DNA of 64,000 nucleotides from Fibrella rubiginis. Lineage in GTDB: Bacteria > Bacteroidota > Bacteroidia > Cytophagales > Spirosomataceae. Positions 56,601 through 61,822 of this stretch are shown here, in pieces. The position numbers and the translations under genes are program-made. The notes under the pieces were generated by a model. The model was not told the DNA's origin and searched no databases. It saw nothing but the letters and a program-made list of their open reading frames with translations. Position 1 is the first letter of the stretch, and each line of letters begins with the position of its first letter. The stretch is from contig NZ_JAFMYV010000003.1 of assembly GCF_017353185.1 (NCBI RefSeq), positions 310,001 to 374,000 of the forward strand, written 5' to 3'.

Positions 56601-56892
56601 CACCCAGTTGCAGCGTCACATCGCGGCGGGTTTCGGTCTTGTAGCCCACAAACGTGATGACCACTTCATAGGGACCACCGGGGTTGGCGTTGAAGATGCG
56701 ATAACGCCCGTCGAGGTCAGTGGTGGTGCCGTACTTAGTGCCGGTCGGCAGGTTGGTTAGCTGGACGGTAGCACCGGGTAGCCCTTCCCCTTTTTTGTCT
56801 GTAATACGCCCTTCATACGAACTTGTAGTGACCTGAGCAAAAGTATAACTAATTGATAAACAGCAAAATAACAGTATTGATAAAGCCTTCAT
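53623..56892 (-). CDS. Oar-like TonB-dependent receptor
   Basis: The 1089-residue protein starts at 56892 (KALSILLFCCLSISYTFAQ signal peptide); an ATG seven codons upstream is less likely. A carboxypeptidase-like domain (about 25-110) is followed by a plug: SLDAIQDVQVYLAPFDVKIG, then GGSVNAVTRSGTNDVMGSVY. The barrel ends WQMQFGARLLF. The long plug and barrel with TNPVSLDAIQDV resemble the Oar family first described in myxobacteria. Substrate unknown. Its promoter region holds 11-bp-spaced repeats. A terminator follows. Confidence 0.93.
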   Translation of the reverse strand: MKALSILLFCCLSISYTFAQVTTSSYEGRITDKKGEGLPGATVQLTNLPTGTKYGTTTDLDGRYRIFNANPGGPYEVVITFVGYKTETRRDVTLQLGANAGNDVTLVDENTTLVEVVITANRGGDKQGAGINIGEQSIRQLPTLSRSFQDVTRLTPQASNNNSFAGTNFRYNNVTIDGTINNDAIGFSPSLGGQSGSSGQPGSSTRTNPVSLDAIQDVQVYLAPFDVKIGNFLGGSVNAVTRSGTNDVMGSVYAYGRSAGLVGQYSPADGANNAVPSSFHDLQTGFRVGLPIIKNKLFFFTNEEFTNRRDPVLFQAGTAGSLIKDAAVAQRISDFVQQNYGLDAGSFQSPYSIYSGSVKFFNRIDWNISDKHQLTLRNNTVFSEATNLERDAQNFRFGSIDFRQNNNQSSTVAELKSRFGGALGFSNSLILGYSTIHDYRTPLSNQPSFPQVEIAYNGGTILLGNDREATVFNMKQNTFEITDNLSFFKGKHAFTVGTHNELYSIDYGFVNSLNGRIAYSDFNTTTAGVTTTTSALDAFLSKQPNRVRGSYAFNGDQNNRDYQFNNPYARFNVNLLSVYFQDDIQLTNRLRISPGVRLDYSGLGSQPTLNPQVPATVLDRNYGTTYTTATPINQINNKFLNILQPSVRLGFNYDVKGDKSVVIRGGTGTFTGRIPFAWLGYAYYNDGVGFGAYDYNNIATTAAATRPKGDPLDPKTGGAAGFNAANAGTRTTQVDLIDNNFKMPQMWRNNLAVDYTVGGYKLTLEALYTQVIQDIKFQQVNTKDTVRYYSYDVDRQQPIYLARNGTAGAQRINSNFSNAYMLSNTNKGYRYSLTAQLQRQFPTGFGFSAAYTYGEAFDISNGIRNSMESNWQLNQSLTPNDPKLAYSNFDIRHRIVGNVNYRLNWNTTNATTITLFYSAQSGSPFTWGYVNANTAGTAQAAGLAYIPRDLTEAQKLIPDPTQAQNFLNYVNADPYLSTRKGNFTERNTGRTPWNNNMDLRFLHEIKLGGRKALQINYDIFNVLNLIDNKLGYYYFSPNTFNSTASVGLSRITNPATGDPTFRWSNPTAPYSIDQLASRWQMQFGARLLF

Positions 56893-56941
56893 ATCGGGTG
56901 ATTTTAACACCACAAAGGTGGACGGACCACATTAGGCCGAG

Positions 56942-56979
56942 GTTAAAAAGTCGGCCAAACACTGTTATCAAACTGTTAA
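56942..56979 (-). promoter_or_regulatory. TAAC repeats at 11/22-bp spacing upstream of the Oar-like receptor
   Basis: On the minus strand TAAC occurs at three places 11 and 22 bp apart (plus-strand GTTA at 56942, 56964 and 56975). The two closest form TTAACAG-N4-ATAACAG (56962-56979). The set lies 50-87 nt upstream of the start. The spacing and motif match those upstream of the other receptor gene at 48.2 kb, in the same orientation relative to the gene. Confidence 0.5.
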
Positions 56980-57141
56980 ATCAACGCGCTACATTTAAAT
57001 CATAGTTAATAGTATCTGACGTTCTGCCACGCCTTAAGCCCCGCCTGCTACTAACATAACCTCTTCATTTCTGACCGAGATTGGCGTTTCGGTCTGCCAA
57101 CAACCTATATTGACTGTAAGAGGCGTCCCTATCTCGTTACG

Positions 57142-58578
57142 CTAGTCAAACCACTTCTCCCACTCGGCACTTTCTGCCCGTTCCAGCAGTACCAGGCCGG
57201 CTTCGTCATAAATCATGTGCAGTCCCACAAATCCCAAGTGCTCATTCAGCAGGTCGTCGAGGGGGGCGGTGCCGGTGATGCAGGTGTCGAAATACCAGTC
57301 GAGGGGGTCATTAGCTACTTCGGCCACGATGGCGCGGTAATCGGCGTAGGTGTAGCCGATAAAGGGTTTACCAAAACGCACCCACAGCAGCCGCATTACG
57401 TCGTCGAGGGAGCGGGTATGGTTTGTTTGTCGGCGGAGGTGCAGGTCCAGAATTAGCGATACGATAGCCCCCTTATGATACACCGACACTTTGCGGTCCG
57501 GAACGCCCTTCACGTAACCGTCGAGCCAGAGGTCATACGATGATTCGGTAAGCGACAGGGCGGCGTGGCTGGCCTGCTCGAAATGCCGTTTCAGAATTAC
57601 CAGCAACTCTTTCAGGTAGGCTTCATCGTCGAAAACACTGGACCGGCGCAGCATCAGGTCGCCGTAGTAGGTAGTGATGCCCTCGGCCACGAAGCAGGTG
57701 GTAAAGTAATTCTCGCGGGTGAGATCGTAGGGCAGCAGTTCGGCGGGACGAATACGGCAAATGTTCCAGGTGTGAAACAACTCGTGTGAGGCCACGCCCA
57801 GCAGGTCTACATACAGCCCCTCCCCTTCCGTATCGGGACCCAGCACCAGATGCGTACTGTTGCGGTGCTCTACCCCGTGGTAATACGCCACGGGCAAAAC
57901 GACCGTCAGAAAATGGTAATCGGCAGAAGGAAACTCACCAAAAAGTCGGATCTGCGCCTCGGTGAACCGGGCGAAATCGCGGCTCATCCGGGCGGCATCA
58001 AAGGCACCCGGCCAGTTCTGAATCCAGATGGTCATGGGTACGCCCGCTACGGCATACTCTACCGCCCAAACCGATCCCGATGCAATAAACGGACTATCAA
58101 CCAACGCATAATAGTCGCTGGCAGTCAACGTCTTATGTTCATCTAACAGACCACCTGCAAGTTGCCATTGGTCGGGAACAGCCAGTGTGAGGGTACACGG
58201 TTCAGCCAACCGGCCTTCGGCGTAGACGCAGAGATTAACGGGGTTTACGCTCCAGAAACGCTCGTCGGCGTAGCTGCTGCCCGCATCAAGTTTATGGTCG
58301 CCTGCCAGCAAGCCAAAGTAGTTGTAACGGGCTTCGATGGCCGTTGCTCCCGCCGTTTCCACACGCCACCGGTCTTTGGTCACCTTCCAAACCCGCAACG
58401 CATGTCCATCCTGATCGACCACGCCAAACGTCCGGATGTTTTTGGCAAAATGCTGCAACTCATACCGGCCCGGTCGCCAGGCGGGCAATTGTAAATCAAC
58501 CGTATCACCCACCACATCATCGACCCGGCAGGTTACGGCAAACGAAGCGTCGGCAAGGGCAGCGAGGGTGTAGTGCAT
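57142..58578 (-). CDS. M61-family metallopeptidase without a PDZ domain
   Basis: The 478-residue protein has the zinc motif HELFHTWN (H265, E266, H269) and the upstream YHGVEHRNS (about 233-241), both characteristic of glycyl aminopeptidase family M61. E299 in FVAEGITTYYGD is the probable third ligand. There is no signal peptide. Family members are usually about 600 residues with a C-terminal PDZ domain. This one ends FVGLHMIYDEAGLVLLERAESAEWEKWFD, about 100 residues short. Confidence 0.92.
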   Translation of the reverse strand: MHYTLAALADASFAVTCRVDDVVGDTVDLQLPAWRPGRYELQHFAKNIRTFGVVDQDGHALRVWKVTKDRWRVETAGATAIEARYNYFGLLAGDHKLDAGSSYADERFWSVNPVNLCVYAEGRLAEPCTLTLAVPDQWQLAGGLLDEHKTLTASDYYALVDSPFIASGSVWAVEYAVAGVPMTIWIQNWPGAFDAARMSRDFARFTEAQIRLFGEFPSADYHFLTVVLPVAYYHGVEHRNSTHLVLGPDTEGEGLYVDLLGVASHELFHTWNICRIRPAELLPYDLTRENYFTTCFVAEGITTYYGDLMLRRSSVFDDEAYLKELLVILKRHFEQASHAALSLTESSYDLWLDGYVKGVPDRKVSVYHKGAIVSLILDLHLRRQTNHTRSLDDVMRLLWVRFGKPFIGYTYADYRAIVAEVANDPLDWYFDTCITGTAPLDDLLNEHLGFVGLHMIYDEAGLVLLERAESAEWEKWFD

Positions 58579-58592
58579 AAAGTGGGTTACAG

Positions 58593-58671
58593 GTTCAATG
58601 GCTAACGTTTAACGTTATTTCGCACTTAGCCGGGTAGTACGCGAAGCAACGTTAAACGTTAGCCATTGAAC
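58593..58671. repeat. Heptad palindrome H between the TspO-like and M61 genes
   Basis: GTTCAATGGCTAACGTTTAA (from 58593) pairs with the complement ending at 58671, about 24 bp perfect, then a core TTCGC with two mismatches. The arms hold two or three 7-mers of type GTTTAAC. The loop region (58614-58650) resembles those at 7.4 and 14.85 kb. It lies 4 nt after the upstream gene's stop and 15 nt before the M61 start. Confidence 0.9.
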
Positions 58672-58675
58672 TGTT

Positions 58676-59539
58676 TTAGTCCAGATCAATATAGTACGGT
58701 TCTTCGGCCATTTCGTCGAGAGCGGCTTGGGCAACTACGGCGTCGTTTCCCTGTTCGGTGACATCGGTTTTTGCTTCCTGAATCCGCTGGGCAAACAACC
58801 CGGCAACGGTTAGAGCCAATGCACCGGCAACACCCGCCACGAGGTCGTTCCGGCCATATTGCTTGGCGGCCACGCCTGTGAACCCCGCCACAAACGGCAA
58901 CAGGTAGTAGGGATCGTTCAGCTTTTTCGACACCGCCAGTCCAATGCCACCCAGAATGCTCAGCGCACCCACGGCATAGGGCTCGGCCTGTTTGTGGCCT
59001 ACCCGGTAACCCGCCTCGATGAGCAGATTGGTAACGGCCAGCCCCGAAGCTACAGTGGTCCAGCCTGCGTACAGACCAACCGTGCGCTGAAACGTTTTTT
59101 CGGGCTCGTCTACCTCCGTTTTGCCTACTTCCAGCGCCTGGTGGAGGCCAAGCACGGTGGGTAGCTGGGCTATTGTGACCACATTAGCCGCCACACGGGC
59201 GCTCTTTTCGCCATGCGAAAACAAGCTGCCATACACGGCATTCAACACGTAGTTGGCCACCAGCCAGGGGCTTGCCTTTTCGTAACGCTCGTTGTTGACC
59301 TGTGACGGCAGGGCCTGATGCACCGCCAGGCCCAGGGTCCCCGCATAAATGCTCGACCACATAACGGGAAAGGTAGCGTTGGCCGGGGTGGTGAGGTTGG
59401 CGTCTAGTTCGCCTTCAAAAACGGGTGCTACTTCACTACTCTTTTTGCGGTTTCGGCGACTCGTCAGCCACGAGGTGCCGATAATGCTGCCCACGACCAA
59501 CACGGCGGTGGCCCAACGACTAATTTTTGTGTTTTCCAT
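58676..59539 (-). CDS. TspO/MBR-like membrane protein
   Basis: The 287-residue protein has an N-terminal membrane helix (WATAVLVVGSIIGTSWL) and about seven further segments. One is FPVMWSSIYAGTLGLAVHQ, which resembles the W-xxxY first helix of TspO (tryptophan-rich sensory) proteins. TspO is about 160 residues, so this is longer, and many Trp residues are missing. Its end is acidic (EMAEEPYYIDLD). The function is unknown; the family label is tentative. Confidence 0.5.
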   Translation of the reverse strand: MENTKISRWATAVLVVGSIIGTSWLTSRRNRKKSSEVAPVFEGELDANLTTPANATFPVMWSSIYAGTLGLAVHQALPSQVNNERYEKASPWLVANYVLNAVYGSLFSHGEKSARVAANVVTIAQLPTVLGLHQALEVGKTEVDEPEKTFQRTVGLYAGWTTVASGLAVTNLLIEAGYRVGHKQAEPYAVGALSILGGIGLAVSKKLNDPYYLLPFVAGFTGVAAKQYGRNDLVAGVAGALALTVAGLFAQRIQEAKTDVTEQGNDAVVAQAALDEMAEEPYYIDLD

Positions 59540-59616
59540 GACATAGCCGCCGAAGCGGAGGTTGAGTTAGTTAACTACCTGAACTAACCCGACCCATGCT
59601 GGCAATGTTGGAAAAA

Positions 59617-59725
59617 AAGGAGGAAAGGAGGAAGGCAGGAACGGAGGAAAGGATGGCTGGCGCAAGTGTATTGCTCTCGCGCCAGCCATCCTTTCCTCCG
59701 TTCCTGCCTTCCTCCTTTCCTCCCT
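59617..59725. repeat. Octad palindrome I: 45-bp perfect purine/pyrimidine arms
   Basis: Positions 59619-59663 are the exact reverse complement of 59679-59723, with a 15-nt loop. The left arm is five tandem 8-mers of type AAGGAGGA (59617-59656), then GGCTGGCGC. The arm is almost pure purine. It lies between the stop of the PhzF gene (59725) and the TspO-like gene start (59539). The 8-mers match those inside the S9 peptidase gene at 63466. Confidence 0.95.
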
Positions 59726-60549
59726 TACACCAACTCCCCCTTCATATAAAGCTGCACCTGCCCCGAAATGTCGACGCGGCTGCCGGTGGGGGTGTCGTGG
59801 AGTTTGCAGAGCAGGTAGCCGCCCCGCTTAGAAAGCTGGCGGGCGGTGAGGTCTGTTTTGCCAAGGCGTTGGCCCCAATACGGTGCCAGCGTGGTATGTG
59901 CCGAGCCTGTCACAGGGTCTTCGTCGATGCCCGACTGTGGCCCAAAAAACCGCGACACAAAGTCGACATCGGTGCCGGGCGCGGTCACGATGACCCCGCG
60001 GGCGGGTACGTTGGCCAATTCCCGAAAATCGGGTGAAAGTGCTTCTACATCAGCCTGGGTAGCATAAACGACCATGAAATCCGTTTTGCCCCGGTGAATT
60101 TCCAGCGGCTTTGGGCCACCCAGTCCACCGGCCAGCGCGGGTGGCTGCACGGACGATTTCAGCAGCACGTCGGCGGGGAAATCGAGGGTGAGCCAGCCCG
60201 ACTCACCGCGACAGACCCGCAGCGGCCCACTTCGCGAGTCGAGGGTGATGTGGTCGGCTTCGGGTTTTTCTTCCAGGAAAAAGATGACGTAGCCCGTGGC
60301 CAGGGTAGCATGCCCGCATAGGTCCACTTCTACCGTGGGGGTAAACCAGCGAATGTGGTAGCCGGTGGCGGTGCGGATGTAGAAAGCGGTCTCGGCCAGG
60401 TTATTTTCGGCGGCAATGGCCTGCATCCGGGCGTCGGGTAGCCAGGTGTTCTGGTCGGTGAGGGGCACCACCGCCGCCGGGTTACCCGCGTAGAGTTGGT
60501 TGGTAAAAGCGTCTAGTTGGTAGATTGTCAGGGTAGGCGTCGGTGTCAT
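59725..60549 (-). CDS. PhzF-family isomerase-like protein
   Basis: The 274-residue protein has YQLDAFTNQLYAGNPAAVV (about 10-28), NNLAETAFYIR with the catalytic Glu (E53), WFTPTVEVDLCGHATLATGYV, and EDPVTGSAHTTLAPYWGQRLGK near 210-230. These are the hallmarks of the PhzF fold (diaminopimelate-epimerase-like), whose members isomerise small acids. No phenazine genes are present, so the reaction is unknown. It starts inside the stop codon of the lipoprotein gene (ATGA). Confidence 0.93.
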   Translation of the reverse strand: MTPTPTLTIYQLDAFTNQLYAGNPAAVVPLTDQNTWLPDARMQAIAAENNLAETAFYIRTATGYHIRWFTPTVEVDLCGHATLATGYVIFFLEEKPEADHITLDSRSGPLRVCRGESGWLTLDFPADVLLKSSVQPPALAGGLGGPKPLEIHRGKTDFMVVYATQADVEALSPDFRELANVPARGVIVTAPGTDVDFVSRFFGPQSGIDEDPVTGSAHTTLAPYWGQRLGKTDLTARQLSKRGGYLLCKLHDTPTGSRVDISGQVQLYMKGELV

Positions 60550-61310
60550 TGGAACGAAATAGACAGGGTTTGTACCGTAGGATTAAGTTGTTGCAGGGCT
60601 GTGTTGTTCGACAGAAATTCAATATCGCCCATGACCGCTTCGAAAAAGGCCTGCTGGTTGTCGGGTACGTCGTGATCGAAGCCAAACGTAGCGCCGATAA
60701 ACGTTTTGCCAGTTTTGGTTTCCAGGCTACCACCCCGCCAACCCGACGACTGCCCGCCGTAGTCCCATTCAAATCCATACAGATTGAAGGGTTTGCCGTT
60801 GATGGCTTCCACGTCGCGGAGTGTGCTCCCCACGCGCAGACCGTCGGCGGTGGCCCATTGCACGGTTTTTCCGGCAGCACCGGGCAGCAGGTCGTTGTTC
60901 TCGTCGCGGGCGGGCCGAATCAGCACCGTTTCGGGGCGGGCAAACCGCTTCTTATCGCGCCATAGCACATGCGCCTGGTCAGCGGTGTTGCGGTAGAGCG
61001 TAGTGCCGATGTCGAACTGGCCTTCTACGGTATAAATCGTGTCATGCACCACGTTGGCTTTACCCAGCAACCGGATCAGGCTGGCTTCACTGGCATCGGC
61101 CCGGATGGGGCCAACCTGCTGGCCGGGAACAATCAGAAAATCAGCCGACAGATCGTTGCTCTGCTCCATTTCCTCGGCAATATCATCGTCGCTGGCCACC
61201 GCCAGCAACCGGGCCGTATCGGTCATGGCGACTTCAGACGGCGCGCTTTTGCGTCCCTGACAAGCCAGGAAGACAACTGATAAAGCGAGTAATGTATAGG
61301 TGATTTTCAT
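60546..61310 (-). CDS. Uncharacterised lipoprotein upstream of phzF-like gene
   Basis: The 254-residue protein starts at 61310 (KITYTLLALSVVFLACQGRK), with a lipobox (LAC). The longer frame reading upstream is within the purine-rich repeat and is not used. The mature part has ADFLIVPGQQVGPIRADASEASLIRLLGKANVV and YGFEWDYGGQSSGWRGGSLETKTGKTF, with no recognised catalytic residues. It could bind a ligand or peptidoglycan. It overlaps the next gene by 4 bp, so a shared transcript is likely. Confidence 0.78.
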   Translation of the reverse strand: MKITYTLLALSVVFLACQGRKSAPSEVAMTDTARLLAVASDDDIAEEMEQSNDLSADFLIVPGQQVGPIRADASEASLIRLLGKANVVHDTIYTVEGQFDIGTTLYRNTADQAHVLWRDKKRFARPETVLIRPARDENNDLLPGAAGKTVQWATADGLRVGSTLRDVEAINGKPFNLYGFEWDYGGQSSGWRGGSLETKTGKTFIGATFGFDHDVPDNQQAFFEAVMGDIEFLSNNTALQQLNPTVQTLSISFQ

Positions 61311-61321
61311 GGGCAAAAGAG

Positions 61322-61415
61322 GTGAGAGACAAGAGGTAAGAAACAAGAGACAAGAAATAAGGAACGGAAGAGACTCAACCATCTTGCCTCTTGAATCTCA
61401 TCTCTTGCTTTTCCG
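61322..61415. repeat. Heptad palindrome J between lipoprotein and YciI genes
   Basis: Eight tandem purine 7-mers with consensus ACAAGAG run from 61322 to 61377, and five complementary pyrimidine 7-mers run from 61381 to 61415. Pairing is imperfect. The right part touches the YciI stop codon (61420); the left part ends 12 nt before the lipoprotein start. Confidence 0.88.
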
Positions 61416-61419
61416 CTCC

Positions 61420-61707
61420 CTACACAACGGCCTCGCGAAATGGTTTAATATCTATTTTGTCCCAGACGCCCCGCTGAATATACGGCTCATTGGCCTGCCA
61501 GTCGCGCAGTTGCGCTTCGGTCTCGAAATCGAGCAGCATAACCGAGCCAATCATCTGACCATCAGGACTAAGCAGCGCCCCACCAAGAATAAACTGCCCA
61601 CCGGCTTTCAGGCGGGCGGCCCCGGCAAGGTGGTCGGCCCGGACGGCCATGCGGCGGCTGAGGGCGTCGGCATCGGTATGGTCGTAGGCATGAACAAGGT
61701 ATTGCAT
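61420..61707 (-). CDS. YciI-like protein
   Basis: The 95-residue protein has the ferredoxin-like YciI plan: QYLVHAYDHTDADALSRRMAVRADHLAGAARL, GGALLSPDGQMIGSVMLLDFE, and ANEPYIQRGVWDKIDIKPF with the conserved NEPY. Catalytic His and Asp of some members are not clear here. YciI-like proteins are small cytosolic enzymes or binding proteins of unknown role in most cases. Confidence 0.88.
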   Translation of the reverse strand: MQYLVHAYDHTDADALSRRMAVRADHLAGAARLKAGGQFILGGALLSPDGQMIGSVMLLDFETEAQLRDWQANEPYIQRGVWDKIDIKPFREAVV

Positions 61708-61750
61708 AACAGGCTGGAATTAGGTCGGTTGGCAAGATACTGATTTGGCC

Positions 61751-61788
61751 GAATGTAGCGCAGACTTCAGCATGTTTGCGCTACATTC
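61751..61788. promoter_or_regulatory. 12-bp inverted repeat in the divergent YciI/S9 gap
   Basis: GAATGTAGCGCA (61751-61762) and TGCGCTACATTC (61777-61788) are perfect arms with a 14-nt loop. They lie 34-71 nt upstream of the S9 gene start and may be an operator or an RNA hairpin. Confidence 0.5.
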
Positions 61789-61808
61789 CCTTATCTAAGC
61801 TGCACACG

Positions 61809-61816
61809 TAGCTTTG
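61809..61816 (+). promoter_or_regulatory. Possible -7 element of the S9 gene
   Basis: TAGCTTTG is an exact match to TAnnTTTG and is 6 nt before the ATG. A transcript from here would begin at or near the start codon. No -33 is visible. Confidence 0.4.
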
Positions 61817-61822
61817 CATACT

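Noticed and set aside
61311-61382. N-terminal extension of the lipoprotein through the purine repeat
   Set aside because: The signal peptide with lipobox begins properly at 61310; the extension is repeat-derived Leu/Ser sequence.
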